Counted from the stretch's first letter, positions 36,307 to 46,168 are shown. The stretch: DNA of 64,000 bases from Janthinobacterium fluminis (GCF_028595325.1 NZ_JAQQXR010000001.1:434001-498000); one strand, 5' to 3'. Translations and numbers: made by a program. The notes: generated from the sequence alone by a model not told the origin.

Positions 36307-36846
36307 TTACTCCGGCAGTTTCTGCATGTGAATCGCGATTTCCTTCTGGAAGATCGCCTCTTCGTGCAGCGTCAGCAGTTTCTCGAACATGCCCGCCTCA
36401 AGATAGATTTCCTGGCGCAACCACTGCTTGCGGTAGGTGACGGGGCTTTTCATCTTCTTCAGGCGCAGCGCGACGCGCTTCGGATCGAGGGCGCGCAGCT
36501 TGATGTCGCTGGCGCTGCGCGAGGACACTTGCAGCGGCGTGTAGCCGCCGGCTTTCTCGCCATTGTCGATGAGCACATATTCCTTGCCGCGGAATTGGTA
36601 GAGGAAGGCCGTGCCCGGCAAGTCGTCCTTGCCGGCGCCGCTCCATTGCAAGCTCATCGTGTCGCCGGCGGCGGCGATCTGCATCGCCTTGTCGGCGCTG
36701 TCCTTGACCTGCACCTGCCATTTGCCGGCCACTTCCGCCGGAATGGCGACTTTGTCGCCGGCGCCCTGTTCGACGCTGACGCCGCAGGCCGACAACAGGG
36801 CCGCGCACAAAATGAGGATGCCTTGGGCTGGGCTGAACAGACGCAT
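36307..36846 (-). CDS. Hypothetical lipoprotein
   Basis: A 179-residue protein with a lipoprotein signal: hydrophobic core ILILCAALLSAC gives the lipidated Cys near residue 21. The mature part begins with a beta-rich segment (EVAGKWQVQVKDSADKAMQI), reminiscent of small lipocalin-like scaffold proteins, and ends with a basic helix (LHEEAIFQKEIAIHMQKLPE). Function unknown. ATG 36846 is preferred because it places the signal peptide at the N terminus. It is convergent with the fusion oxidoreductase and lies downstream of the hybrid kinase gene. Confidence 0.8.
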   Translation of the reverse strand: MRLFSPAQGILILCAALLSACGVSVEQGAGDKVAIPAEVAGKWQVQVKDSADKAMQIAAAGDTMSLQWSGAGKDDLPGTAFLYQFRGKEYVLIDNGEKAGGYTPLQVSSRSASDIKLRALDPKRVALRLKKMKSPVTYRKQWLRQEIYLEAGMFEKLLTLHEEAIFQKEIAIHMQKLPE

Positions 36847-36939
36847 GGTGGGCTTTCTTTGGATGGGTGGCAAATACTGTAGACATCTTACAATATTGCG
36901 AAGGGGAATTGTTTCTTTTGTCCCCAGGTTTGTCCTGCC

Positions 36940-39774
36940 TCAGATGCCGGGCGCGGCGCCGCGCAGGTCGGCGCAGGCCCGCTCCAGCGCGGCGCCCACT
37001 TCCGGCAGCGCCTGGCGCACGGCGTCGAGCGCGCCGTCGCCGGCCAGCGCCTCCATCGCGTGGCACAGGCCGTGCAGGTGCTGGCCGCTCAGATAGCCGG
37101 CGCTGCCCTTGAGGGCGTGGAAGGCGGCCGCGGCGGCGCCGGCGTTGCCGTTGTCGACGGCGTGGCGGGCCAGCGCCAGACGCCGCGGCGCCTCGTCGAG
37201 GAAGGCCAGCGCGATGCGCCGCATGTGCTGCGGCGACAGGCCGGCCAGCGGCAGGATGTGGATCGCGCCGGCGGGCGCCGGCGGCGGCGCGGCGACGCCG
37301 AATTGCCGCGCCAGCGCGTCGGCGTCGGCCTCGGCCGGCGCCGTATCGGCCGGGCGCAGCGGCTGGCCGCGGCTGCGCAGCAGCGCGATGGTCGCCTCGA
37401 TCTGCCGGTGCAGCAGGGCTTCGTCGATGGGCTTGCTGAGGAAGCCGTCCATGCCGGCGGCCAGGTAGCGCCGGCGCTCGTGTTCGCCGGCGTTGGCCGT
37501 CAGCGCGACGATGGGCACGTTGGGGTCCAGCACGGCCCGCCCGGCGTGGCCGCCGGCGCGGATCAGCCGCGCCGCCTGCTCGCCGTCCATCAGCGGCATG
37601 CGCCCGTCCATCAGCACCAGGTCGTAGCCGGCCTCGGCGAGCGCGCGCAAGGCATCGGCGCCATTGTCGACGATGCGCACCTGATGCCCCATGCCTTCGA
37701 GCAGGGTGGCGATGATGATCTGGTTGGTGCGCACGTCCTCGGCGCACAGCACGCGCAGGCGGTGGGCGTGGCGCGCCGGCGCAGCGGCCGCCGGCCGGGG
37801 CGCCGGCGCCGCCCCCGGGGCCAGCGGCAGCGTGAAGTGAAAGCGCGCGCCGGCGCCGGGCGCGCTGTCGACGCCGATGCTGCCGCCCATCAGGTCGACC
37901 AGTTCCTTGCAGATCGCCAGGCCCAGGCCGGTGCCGCCGTATTGCCGCGTCGTCGATTGGTCGGCCTGCTCGAATTTGCGGAACAGCCGCGCCTGCGTCT
38001 CGGCGGCGATGCCGGGGCCGGTGTCGCTGACGCTGAAGGCGACGCCGCCGCCGGCCGGGCGCGCGGCCAGCCGCACCTCGCCGCTGGCCGTGAACTTGAT
38101 CGCGTTGCCGAGCAGATTGATGAGGATTTGCCGCAGCCGGGTCGGGTCGGCGCGCACATAGCGCGGCAAGTCCAGCGCCAGTTCGCGCCGCAGCAGCAGG
38201 CTCTTGGCGTCGGCGTGGCCCTGGACGATGCCGACGGCGTCGTCGAGCAGCGCCAGCAGGTCGAAGTCGACCGCTTCGATGCTCAGCTTGCCGGCGTCGA
38301 TCTTGGCGAAGTCGAGGATGTCGTTGAGGATGACCAGCAGGGCTTCGCCGTTGTGCAGGCCGATGCGCAGGTATTCCTCGGTGCGCCCGCGCACGGACTG
38401 GTCGCGCAGCGCGAACTTGAGCATGCCGATGACGCCGGCCAGCGGCGTGCGGATGTCGTGGCTCATCGCCGACAGGAAGTCGATGCGGTGGCGGCTGACC
38501 ACCTCGGCGCGCTCCTTGGCCAGCGTCAGCGCGTCGTTGGTGCTGCTCAGCTCGAAGGTGCGCTCGCTGACGCGCCGCTCCAGGTGGTTGCGCAGCAGGC
38601 GGATCTGGTCGGCCAGCGCGAAGGCCAGCAGCAGGCTGTCGAGGGTGCCGCCGAGCAGCGTGAACAACTGGGCGTTGTCGACGACGGCCGGAATCAGCCC
38701 CAGGTTGGCGGGCAGCACGGCCAGGCCGGGCAGTATCAGGGCGATGAAGGCGCAGACGAAATAGCGCGCCGGCTGGAAGCCGCGGCGCCAGGCGGCGATG
38801 CCGCACAGCAGCGCCAGCGCCATCCAGATGGCGATGACGATGGTGGCCAGCGTGTGGGCGTAGGGCAGCGCGACCAGGCAGCTGGGCAACAGCAGCAGCG
38901 GCAGCAACAGATTGACGCGGCTGAGCCGCGCCAGGCGCGGCGAGAATTCGGCCAGTTGCAGGAAGTTGAGGTAAAACAGGGTGCCGAACACGGGCAGCAG
39001 GAAGAACGGCACATAATGCAGTTGTAACTGGTGCCAGCCGAACAGGTCGGTCGGCAGGTGGAAAGTCATCGCCCAGGCGATGCCGTAGCTGAGCACGTAC
39101 AGCGCATAATAGACCGAGGAGCGGTCGCGGGTAATCGAAAAGATGAAGAAATTAAACAGCGCCATCGCCAGCAGCGCGCCGATGGCGCCGATGATGAGGG
39201 TGTTTTCGCGCGCCACCAGGCGCCGGTAGGCGTCGCGCGGGCTGACGGCGAACACGGGCGCGCGCGCGAAGTAGGGGCTGGAGAAGCGCAGCAGCACATG
39301 GTAGGTGGCGCCCGGCTTGAGCGTGATGTCCTTGCCATAGTGCAGCATGTAATCGTGCGGCTGGCGGTAGCCGCTATGCAGCGTGACGGCGCCGCCGCGC
39401 TCTTCGTAGACCCTGGCCTCGATGCTGTCGATCAGCGTGTCGTTGGCGTCCAGCACCCAGGCTTCGTGCGCGCTGTCGTTGCGCACCCGCGCGTACAACC
39501 AGTAACTGCCGCCGAACAGGTCGACGTGGGACTGCGGACGCAGCGTCGCCAGCCAGGCCGGCAGCGCGGCTGCGTCGGCCGGCGCCGCCTCGGCGCCGGC
39601 GGCGAACAGGCGGGCGCCGTCGGCCAGCTGGCCGACGAGGTGTTCCCGCAGCGGCAGCGGCGCCCCGACCGCGTCGGCGCGGCACGGCGGCCAGGCCAGC
39701 AGCAATAGCAGCAGCAACAGTGCGAGGTCGCGCAGACGGGCAAACGACAGGAATGTGGTCGGAAATTTGGCCAT
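36940..39774 (-). CDS. Hybrid sensor histidine kinase with 7TMR-DISM sensor, REC and HPt domains
   Basis: A 944-residue protein. Signal peptide (1-33), periplasmic 7TMR-DISMED2-type domain (about 40-180, GSYWLYARVRND), seven membrane helices (about 190-395), HisKA with MSHDIRTPLAG (H439), HATPase (LLGNAIKFT, GTGLGLAICKELV), REC (LRVLCAEDVRTNQ, LVLMDGRMPLMDG) and a C-terminal HPt (FHALKGSAGYL, H886). A complete phosphorelay except for the final regulator. Such sensors detect carbohydrates or other envelope ligands; the ligand is unknown. The upstream gap to the LysE gene is a divergent promoter region. Confidence 0.93.
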   Translation of the reverse strand: MAKFPTTFLSFARLRDLALLLLLLLLAWPPCRADAVGAPLPLREHLVGQLADGARLFAAGAEAAPADAAALPAWLATLRPQSHVDLFGGSYWLYARVRNDSAHEAWVLDANDTLIDSIEARVYEERGGAVTLHSGYRQPHDYMLHYGKDITLKPGATYHVLLRFSSPYFARAPVFAVSPRDAYRRLVARENTLIIGAIGALLAMALFNFFIFSITRDRSSVYYALYVLSYGIAWAMTFHLPTDLFGWHQLQLHYVPFFLLPVFGTLFYLNFLQLAEFSPRLARLSRVNLLLPLLLLPSCLVALPYAHTLATIVIAIWMALALLCGIAAWRRGFQPARYFVCAFIALILPGLAVLPANLGLIPAVVDNAQLFTLLGGTLDSLLLAFALADQIRLLRNHLERRVSERTFELSSTNDALTLAKERAEVVSRHRIDFLSAMSHDIRTPLAGVIGMLKFALRDQSVRGRTEEYLRIGLHNGEALLVILNDILDFAKIDAGKLSIEAVDFDLLALLDDAVGIVQGHADAKSLLLRRELALDLPRYVRADPTRLRQILINLLGNAIKFTASGEVRLAARPAGGGVAFSVSDTGPGIAAETQARLFRKFEQADQSTTRQYGGTGLGLAICKELVDLMGGSIGVDSAPGAGARFHFTLPLAPGAAPAPRPAAAAPARHAHRLRVLCAEDVRTNQIIIATLLEGMGHQVRIVDNGADALRALAEAGYDLVLMDGRMPLMDGEQAARLIRAGGHAGRAVLDPNVPIVALTANAGEHERRRYLAAGMDGFLSKPIDEALLHRQIEATIALLRSRGQPLRPADTAPAEADADALARQFGVAAPPPAPAGAIHILPLAGLSPQHMRRIALAFLDEAPRRLALARHAVDNGNAGAAAAAFHALKGSAGYLSGQHLHGLCHAMEALAGDGALDAVRQALPEVGAALERACADLRGAAPGI

Positions 39775-39974
39775 ATTGCCAGTTGTGCTCAGTGAAATGC
39801 CGCTTGCGCCGGTGCGATGCGGGTGCGGAGGGGGTGCGCTAGTTGGTCAACATTTTAATCGACAAACTGTATCTGGCGCTAATGCCGCTTTCTCAAAGCG
39901 TTGCGCGGCGCGGGCTGCGCCGCTGCCGCGCCCCCTGTATCATGGCGATTTATTACCAATCAGAACGGTTTCCC

Positions 39975-40604
39975 ATGTTGATCAGCCCAGAACAGTTTTT
40001 CGGATTTCTCGCCGCCGCGCTCCTCATCACCGCCTCGCCGGGACCGGACAACCTGATGGTGCTGGGCGTCGGCATGTCGCGCGGGCGCCGCCAGGGCATG
40101 GTTTTCGGGCTCGGCTGCGCGCTCGGTTGCCTGAGCCACACGCTGCTGGCCACGCTGGGCGTGAGCGCGCTGATCGCCGCCTCGCCGCCGGCGTTTGCCG
40201 CGCTCAAGGTGTGCGGCGGCCTGTACCTGGTCTGGCTCGGCATCGGCGCGCTGCGCAGCCGTGGCGGCGCCCGCGTCGACGGCGCCGCCGTGCCGGACGA
40301 ATCGCTGGCGCGCCTGTTCGCCAAGGGTTTGTTCGCCAACAGCATCAATCCGAAGGTCGTGCTGTTCTTCCTGTCCTTCCTGCCGCAATTCGTGCTGGCC
40401 GAGCGCGGCGGCGTCAGCTGGCAGACGGCGCAACTGGGGCTGATCTTCACGGCCCAGGCCTGTGTGCTGTTCGGCTTGCTGGGCTATTTCTCGGGCGCCG
40501 TCGGCACATGGCTCAACCACAGGCCGCGCGCCGGCCTGTGGCTGGACCGCGTCGCCGGCGGCATCTTCGTCGCCCTGGGCCTGCGCCTGATGATCGCGCG
40601 CTGA
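39975..40604 (+). CDS. LysE/RhtB-family amino-acid exporter
   Basis: A 209-residue protein with about six membrane segments. The family start ISPEQFFGFLAAALLITASPGPDNLMVLG and GLGCALGCLSHTLLATLGV are present, and ANSINPKVVLFFLSFLPQFV is the usual mid-protein motif. It exports amino acids or related metabolites across the inner membrane; the substrate cannot be told. The ATG at 39975 matches the normal family N terminus. No LysR-type activator is adjacent. It is convergent with the YceI lipoprotein, four bases apart. Confidence 0.92.
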   Translation: MLISPEQFFGFLAAALLITASPGPDNLMVLGVGMSRGRRQGMVFGLGCALGCLSHTLLATLGVSALIAASPPAFAALKVCGGLYLVWLGIGALRSRGGARVDGAAVPDESLARLFAKGLFANSINPKVVLFFLSFLPQFVLAERGGVSWQTAQLGLIFTAQACVLFGLLGYFSGAVGTWLNHRPRAGLWLDRVAGGIFVALGLRLMIAR

Positions 40605-40608
40605 GGCG

Positions 40609-41316
40609 CTAGCGGCTGACCAGGCGGAAACGCAGCTCCATGCGGTCCTGCACGGCGAGCGCGCCGCCGAACACGGCAAAGGGCACCAGCCCGAAGTCGC
40701 TCTGCTTGAGCGCCACGCTGCCGCTGGCGACCAGGCCGCGGCCATCGGCGCCGGCCTCGATGGCGACGGGGATGTCCAGCGTGCGCGTGACGCCGTGCAG
40801 CGTGATCGACACGCGCAGCGGCGCGTCGGCCGCCGTCCGCTCGGCGTGCACCAGCACGTCGGGGAAGTGGGCGGCGTCGAGCACGCGCGTCAGCATATTG
40901 TTGCGGGTGCCCTCGATGTCGGCCGGCGAGGGCTTGCTGTCCAGGCCGGCCTCCTGGCGCAGGCCGGCCTCGTCGACGCTGAGCTGGTCGAGGCGGAAAT
41001 GGAAGTCGGCGCGGCCCAGGGCCGGGGCGACGAAGCCGGCGACGCCGCGGCTGGCGACGATGTGGTCATGGCCCATGCGCGCCAGCACGCCGCCGCGGCG
41101 CACGGTGACGCCGATCAGCGAGGCTTGCGGGTCGATGCGCAACACCGTCTGCCCGCCGGCCTGCAGCCGCGCATAATAGGCTTGCCCGAAGTCGTCGGCG
41201 GCGGCCGGCGCCGCCGGCGCGGCGGGTGGCACGCGCGGCGCCGGCGCGCAGGCGCCCAGCAGGCAGGCCAGCGCGATGGGCGCGATGAGGCGGCGTGGTG
41301 TGGTGCGAATTGGCAT
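40609..41316 (-). CDS. YceI-like lipoprotein
   Basis: A 235-residue protein. The lipobox LLGAC places the lipidated Cys near residue 23, followed by a Pro/Ala linker. The remaining ~190 residues form a YceI-like domain (RIDPQASLIGVTVRRGG, GHDHIVASRGVAGFV, SITLHGVTRTLDIPVAIE, GSVALKQSDFGLVPF). It is probably anchored in the envelope to bind a lipid-like ligand. ATG 41316 follows GGGGGAAAG; a TTG three bases earlier is less likely. It is a paralogue, not a close copy, of the secreted YceI at 6.4 kb. Confidence 0.88.
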   Translation of the reverse strand: MPIRTTPRRLIAPIALACLLGACAPAPRVPPAAPAAPAAADDFGQAYYARLQAGGQTVLRIDPQASLIGVTVRRGGVLARMGHDHIVASRGVAGFVAPALGRADFHFRLDQLSVDEAGLRQEAGLDSKPSPADIEGTRNNMLTRVLDAAHFPDVLVHAERTAADAPLRVSITLHGVTRTLDIPVAIEAGADGRGLVASGSVALKQSDFGLVPFAVFGGALAVQDRMELRFRLVSR

Positions 41317-41619
41317 CAATGAACTTTCCCCCGATTATCTGTTGCAATCATACATATGCGCCGCGCGCCATTGCCGCCGTTTCTCCCGGCCTTGCCGCCG
41401 CCGCCCACGGATTTTTTCGCCGCGCGCGCCATTTCTTTGCGCTGCGTCATGCGCCCGTAACATGGTGTCGTTATGATTCGTTTCGCTGGCTTCAGCTCGC
41501 TCCAAGTTGGTCGCTACGCCCCAAGCAGACGTAGGATTTCACGGCACGAGTCTCAGCAGGTTAGCCGGTGACCTCGAGCACCGGCACCAGATTTCCCCGC
41601 CCCCGGCACACCCTCCACC

Positions 41620-41646
41620 GCAGGCTTAAGACGATCTTAAGCCTGC
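41620..41646. other. Strong hairpin in a non-coding gap
   Basis: GCAGGCTTAAGA and its exact complement form a 12-bp stem with loop CGA. It lies in the 530-bp gap 41317-41846, which also contains the terminator at 41798-41837. No convincing gene is seen there. A plus-strand non-coding RNA ending at that terminator is possible but unproven; it does not match RNase P, tmRNA or 6S RNA motifs known to me. Confidence 0.5.
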
Positions 41647-41797
41647 CCCTCCCGATTGCTGGCACAGTGTGCATGTGGCGCGCGGTATTCGCCGCGCGCA
41701 AGGCTGCCGGACACCTCATGACCGGCACAAATTCCGCTCCGGCCGCCAAGGCCGCAGCCGTCCCAGGTTTTATCCCGACGCCTTCAGACAGCGTTTC

Positions 41798-41837
41798 GGC
41801 CGGCTTCCGCAGTACGCGGGGCCGGCCTTTTTTTTTT
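41798..41837 (+). terminator. Rho-independent terminator reading plus strand
   Basis: GGCCGGC (41798-41804) pairs with GCCGGCC (41821-41827), followed by ten T residues. It ends plus-strand transcription although no plus-strand gene precedes it, so it may end a small RNA; it could also block antisense reading into the aminopeptidase gene. Confidence 0.75.
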
Positions 41838-41846
41838 GCCCGCGCC

Positions 41847-44501
41847 TTACTGCTGCGTGCGCGCCAGCCAGGCGTCGATCGTCGGCAGGCGCTCCTTGCG
41901 CAGCTTGATGCGGTACTTGATGTTGGCCACCGATGTCGCGGCGTCGGCGCGCGCGTCGGCCGGCAGATGGCTGCTGGCGTAGGCGTTGACCTTGGCGATC
42001 ATGGCCGGATCGGCCGAACCGGAGGCCAGGCGCGGGAAGTAGCGGCTGCGCGAGTTCGAGTCGACGCGCGCGTTCACCTGCGGCAGGTGGGCCAGCGCGA
42101 AGTCGAATGCCAGGTCCGGGTGGTGCGCCGCCACCATGTTGATCATCGCCGGGCTGTTGGTCAGGCCCGGTTCGTCGGTGAGGGCCAGCTCCAGCGCGCG
42201 CTGCGCCAGCGCGCCGTCCTTGCTGTAGGCCAGCATGTCGTACAGATGGTTGCGCACCAGCGGCGTCTTCTCGCTCAGCGCGGCCGCGTGCAGCGATTCC
42301 CAGGTGGCGCTGTCGGCGTTCTGCGCGACGACGCCGAGGATGGTGCGGCGCAGCGCCGCCGGCATCGCGGCCGGGTCGCCGGCCTGGGCGGCGTAGCGGC
42401 GGCGCGCCTCGGCGATGACGGCCGGGTCGCCCAGCCGGCCCAGCGCGGCGATCAGTTCGGCGCGCAGGTTGGCGACCGTGTCCGGTTCGCTGGCGCGCGG
42501 CGTCCAGCCGGTTTTCGCCATCAGCGGCGCCAGCCGGGCGATGGCGAAGGCGGCGAATTTCTGCTGCCGCTGCGGCTCGCCCTGGTAGTTGTCGTGCAAG
42601 CTGCGCAAGATGGCGGCGATCTTGCCCCACACCTGGGTGTCGGCGTCCAGCGGCGTCGCCCTGGCCAGTTCGAGGAAGTCCGAGGTCGGCTGCAGGCCGG
42701 CCATGCCGAGCGCGTAGGTGTCCGACAGCACGCCGAGCTGGTCGATCGGCGCCAGCGCGGCGAAGCCGGCGGCGACGGCGGCGAAGCTGCGCGGCGTGTA
42801 CAGCGTGCGGTAGTAGCCGCTCTGGCCGGCGTTCACCAGCACCGGCCCGCAACCGGGCACGCTGATGCTGGCCTTGCCGCCGCTGACGAGGGCGCGCACG
42901 GCGACCTTGCCCGGGGTCTGGGCCAGCACCGGCACGCGCCAGGCGCCCGGCTTCTTGTCCGGGCGGTCCTTGCTGAACTCGCCCTGCGTCAGCGTGAGGC
43001 GGCTCTGGCCGCCGCTGCAGACGGCGTCGCCGACGCGTATCAGCGGCACGCCGGCGCGCAGCGTGAAGTCGTGGGCGATGGCGGTGACGGGCTTGCCGGC
43101 GGCGCGCTCGACATGGCGCCACAGGTCGTCCGAGACGGTGTTGCCGTAGGCGTGCTGCCGCATATAGGCGCGCACGCCCTGGCGCCAGGCGTCGGCGCCG
43201 ACATAGGCTTCGAGCATGCGGATGACGGCCTCGCCTTTCTGGTAGGTGATGTTGTCGAAGGCCTGGCTGGCCTGTTCCACCGTGGCGATCGGCTGCACGA
43301 TCGGATGGGTGGTCTGCAGCGCGTCGCTGGCGAAGGCCGATTCGCGCGCGCCGACGGCGCCTATGTGGGTGTTCCACTCCGGATGCAGGCGCTCGGTGGT
43401 GCGCGCCTCCATCCACGAGGCGAAGCCCTCGTTGAGCCAGAGGTTGTCCCACCAGCGCATCGTCACCAAGTCGCCGAACCACTGGTGCGCCATCTCGTGG
43501 GCCAGCGTCATGTAGATGCCCTGCTTGTCGGACTGGGTCGAGATGCGCGGGTCGACCAGCAGCGCGTATTCGAAGGTGAAGATGGCGCCCCAGTTTTCCA
43601 TGGCGCCGAAGAACTGGCTGCGGCCGGGCGCGGCGATGTTGTCGAGCTTGGGCAGCGGGTAGCGCACGCCGAAGTAGTTGTTGAACTCGCGCAGCAGGGC
43701 TTGCGACTCGTCGAGCGCGTAGCGGGCCTGCGGCAGCGCGCCCCGCTTGGTGACGACGCCCAGCTCGGTGCCGTCGACCATCGCCGTGGCGCGCTCGAAG
43801 TCGCCGACGGCGAGGAACAGCAGATAGGTGGACATCTTCGGCGTCGTGGCGAACTGGACGCGCTTGCGGCCGTCGCCCAGCTCGGTGCTGCCGGTCGCCG
43901 GCATGTTGCCGACCGCCATCTCGCCGGACGGCACCGTCACGTCCAGCGCGAACGTGGCCTTGTAGGCCGGCTCGTCCCAGCACGGGATCATGGCGCGCGC
44001 GTCGGAATTCTCGAACTGGGTGTAGAGGGCGCGCTTGCTGCCCTCGGCGCTGTCGTAGTCGAGCGAGAACAGGCCGGTGGCCTGGCTGCGGATCTTGCCG
44101 CTATAGTCGAGCGCCAGGATGTAGCGGCCCTTGGCCAGCGGCCGGGCGAAGCGCAAGGTGGCCGTCTGCGCCGCCGCGTCGAGCGTGATGGCGCTGGCCG
44201 CCTGGTCCGGCTGGCCGGCCGCCTGCAGCACGGCGCCGGCAAAGCGCAGCTCGTTCGCGTGCAGCGTGATGGTGGCCGTCGGCTCGCTGACGGTCAGCGT
44301 GATGGCCGCCTTCGCGCTGAAGCTGGCGGCGCGGGCGTCGGGCGTGATCGACAGCTGGTAATGGCTCGGGCTGACGCCGCGCGGCAATTGCGTGGTCGCT
44401 TCGGCGCGCACGGCGGCGCCGGGCGCCGCAGCCGCGGCGGCCGGGACGCCGGCCAGGGCGATCAGTGTCAGCACGGCGCTGGAGATGAGTTTGCGATGCA
44501 T
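41847..44501 (-). CDS. Secreted M1-family aminopeptidase
   Basis: An 884-residue zinc metallopeptidase. Signal peptide (1-24, LIALAGVPAAAAA), N-terminal beta domain, exopeptidase motif GAMEN in FGAMENWGAIF, zinc motif HEMAHQWFGDL with the second Glu in WLNEGFASWME, then an ERAP1-like helical C terminus. It removes N-terminal residues from peptides in the periplasm or medium; unlike E. coli PepN, this form is exported. The ATG at 44501 follows AGGGATTCC. The upstream gap to the GST gene is divergent. Confidence 0.93.
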   Translation of the reverse strand: MHRKLISSAVLTLIALAGVPAAAAAAPGAAVRAEATTQLPRGVSPSHYQLSITPDARAASFSAKAAITLTVSEPTATITLHANELRFAGAVLQAAGQPDQAASAITLDAAAQTATLRFARPLAKGRYILALDYSGKIRSQATGLFSLDYDSAEGSKRALYTQFENSDARAMIPCWDEPAYKATFALDVTVPSGEMAVGNMPATGSTELGDGRKRVQFATTPKMSTYLLFLAVGDFERATAMVDGTELGVVTKRGALPQARYALDESQALLREFNNYFGVRYPLPKLDNIAAPGRSQFFGAMENWGAIFTFEYALLVDPRISTQSDKQGIYMTLAHEMAHQWFGDLVTMRWWDNLWLNEGFASWMEARTTERLHPEWNTHIGAVGARESAFASDALQTTHPIVQPIATVEQASQAFDNITYQKGEAVIRMLEAYVGADAWRQGVRAYMRQHAYGNTVSDDLWRHVERAAGKPVTAIAHDFTLRAGVPLIRVGDAVCSGGQSRLTLTQGEFSKDRPDKKPGAWRVPVLAQTPGKVAVRALVSGGKASISVPGCGPVLVNAGQSGYYRTLYTPRSFAAVAAGFAALAPIDQLGVLSDTYALGMAGLQPTSDFLELARATPLDADTQVWGKIAAILRSLHDNYQGEPQRQQKFAAFAIARLAPLMAKTGWTPRASEPDTVANLRAELIAALGRLGDPAVIAEARRRYAAQAGDPAAMPAALRRTILGVVAQNADSATWESLHAAALSEKTPLVRNHLYDMLAYSKDGALAQRALELALTDEPGLTNSPAMINMVAAHHPDLAFDFALAHLPQVNARVDSNSRSRYFPRLASGSADPAMIAKVNAYASSHLPADARADAATSVANIKYRIKLRKERLPTIDAWLARTQQ

Positions 44502-44768
44502 GGAATCCCTGTTTATGTAAGCATGGAGGGCCGGGACGGCGCGCCGCTGGGGCCCGCGTCCGGGAGGTAGGACATGGGACATCGCTGATGCGGTTTGGCA
44601 GCGCTTCCCCTCGGACAATCTAAAGTGAAAGCGGGGGCATGTCAACATGCCAATCATGCCTATACTTAAAGCATGGCCGGATAATTAGCGCTATGATCGG
44701 GCGTAGCGATTGAGCGGCCTGCCGCATCGGCGGCGCCGGGTCGTCGCGGCCACCACCAAGGAGAGGAC

Positions 44769-45395
44769 ATGAAACTGTACAGCAGCACACGCGCACCGAA
44801 TCCGCGCCGCGTCGCCATGTTTTTAGCCGAAAAAGGCATAAGCGGCGTCGAACTGGTCGACATCGACATCCTGGCGGGCGCGCAAAACGCGCCATCGTTC
44901 CGCGCGAAAAATCCGCTTGGCCGGGTGCCGGTGCTGGAGCTCGACGACGGCCGCCTGCTGACCGAGACGCGCGCCATCTGCACCTATATCGAAGGATTGC
45001 AGCCGGAGCCGAATCTGATGGGCGAGGGCTACGAGGAACGGGCATTCATCGAAATGGCCGACCGCCGCGCCGAACTGCACCTGTTCGTCAGCGTCACCAA
45101 CTGGGCGCGCCACGGCCATCCGGCCCTGGCCGTGCTGGAGCAGCCGCAGTTCTCCGCCTTCGGCGCCGCGCAGGGCGAGAAGATGCGCGACGTCGCATGC
45201 TGGTTGGACCAGACGCTGGCGGGCCAGCCCTACCTGGCGGGCGCGCGTTTCACGATCGCCGACATCACCGCTTTTTGCGCCCTGGAGTTCGCCCGCGGAC
45301 TGATGAAATACCGCCCCGGCGACGAGGGCCTGGCGCATCTGCAAGCCTACCGCGACCGCATCGCCGCGCGGCCCAGCGCGGCGGCGCCGTACTAG
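44769..45395 (+). CDS. Glutathione S-transferase
   Basis: A 208-residue protein with the thioredoxin-like N-terminal domain (MKLYSSTRAPNPRRVAMFL, then PLGRVPVLELDDGRLLTETRAI, which holds the cis-Pro and the glutathione-contact Glu/Thr pair) and the all-helical C-terminal domain (TIADITAFCALEFA). It joins glutathione to an unknown electrophile in the cytoplasm. AGGAGAGG precedes the ATG. The substrate cannot be predicted. Confidence 0.92.
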   Translation: MKLYSSTRAPNPRRVAMFLAEKGISGVELVDIDILAGAQNAPSFRAKNPLGRVPVLELDDGRLLTETRAICTYIEGLQPEPNLMGEGYEERAFIEMADRRAELHLFVSVTNWARHGHPALAVLEQPQFSAFGAAQGEKMRDVACWLDQTLAGQPYLAGARFTIADITAFCALEFARGLMKYRPGDEGLAHLQAYRDRIAARPSAAAPY

Positions 45396-45403
45396 ACAGC
45401 AAG

Positions 45404-45427
45404 CCGGCGCCGCGGAACGGCGCTGGT
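45404..45427 (+). terminator. Hairpin after the GST gene
   Basis: CCGGCGCCG and CGGCGCTGG (one mismatch) form a GC stem just after the GST stop, followed by a T/G-rich stretch. A weak terminator candidate in the 212-bp gap before the metalloprotease gene. Confidence 0.45.
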
Positions 45428-45607
45428 GTTGTATTGGTATGGTAAACAAACAACAAGTATATAAAAAGTTAAATATTGCTCAAAAAGGTGTGGCACACTG
45501 GCATTGCTTCATATCATATAAACAAGGCCCTCACAGAAGGGAAGTTTGCACAAGTTCCCCTATGCAGGGGCAGGCCAACGCTGTCCTATAACTTGGAGAG
45601 AGACTAC

Positions 45608-46168
45608 ATGAGAAAGCAAGCCCGTTTGTCCGTCGCCGTCGCACTGGTGTTCTGCAGCCTGTCGCAAAGCGCCAATTCCGTCCCCGTCAACAGCACTTAC
45701 ATCAACAACAGCGGCAATGAAATCCGCGGCCAGCTGGGCCAGTACGCGCAGCCGACCATCTACATCAACCAGAACGCCTGCGGCGAACCGTCGCCGAGCG
45801 CGGTGGCTTGCGGCCCGCGCATCATCAGCGTCGGCACCGGTTTCCTGCAATCGCAGGAAAACCAGCACGGCAATTATGTCGCCAAGATGGTGCTGGCGCA
45901 CGAGTGGGGCCATTCGATCCAGTTCACCCACAACATCAACAACCTCGCGCCCTACAATGAGTTGCAGGCCGATTGCACCGGGGGTTCCTTCATCCGCTAC
46001 GCGCAAAACAACCTCGGCTACGCATCCTTCCTGGCCGGCGCCGTCAGCAGCGCCCGCGCCGCCGCCGATTACGGCGAGCACGGCACGCCGGCCCAGCGTG
46101 ACTACTACACGCGCTGGGGCTATGCGAACGGCGTGCTGAATTGCTTCAATAACCTGCCGCGCGCTTAA
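45608..46168 (+). CDS. Secreted small zinc metalloprotease-like protein
   Basis: A 186-residue protein. Signal peptide (1-22, LVFCSLSQSANS). HEWGHSIQ is an HExxH zinc motif and ELQADCTGGSFIRYA supplies the third ligand region, as in the YpfJ/neutral-zinc-metallopeptidase group, though this protein is only about two thirds of their usual length and starts almost at the catalytic half. It likely acts outside the cytoplasm. Before it lies a more AT-rich leader region. The ATG at 45608 gives a clean signal peptide. Its substrate is unknown. Confidence 0.8.
   Translation: MRKQARLSVAVALVFCSLSQSANSVPVNSTYINNSGNEIRGQLGQYAQPTIYINQNACGEPSPSAVACGPRIISVGTGFLQSQENQHGNYVAKMVLAHEWGHSIQFTHNINNLAPYNELQADCTGGSFIRYAQNNLGYASFLAGAVSSARAAADYGEHGTPAQRDYYTRWGYANGVLNCFNNLPRA

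Noticed and set aside
41317..41846. RNase P, tmRNA or 6S RNA gene
   Set aside because: Conserved core strings of these RNAs are not present.
41568..44570. A 1000-codon plus-strand open frame opposite the aminopeptidase
   Set aside because: Antisense shadow; the zinc motif and signal peptide are on the minus strand.
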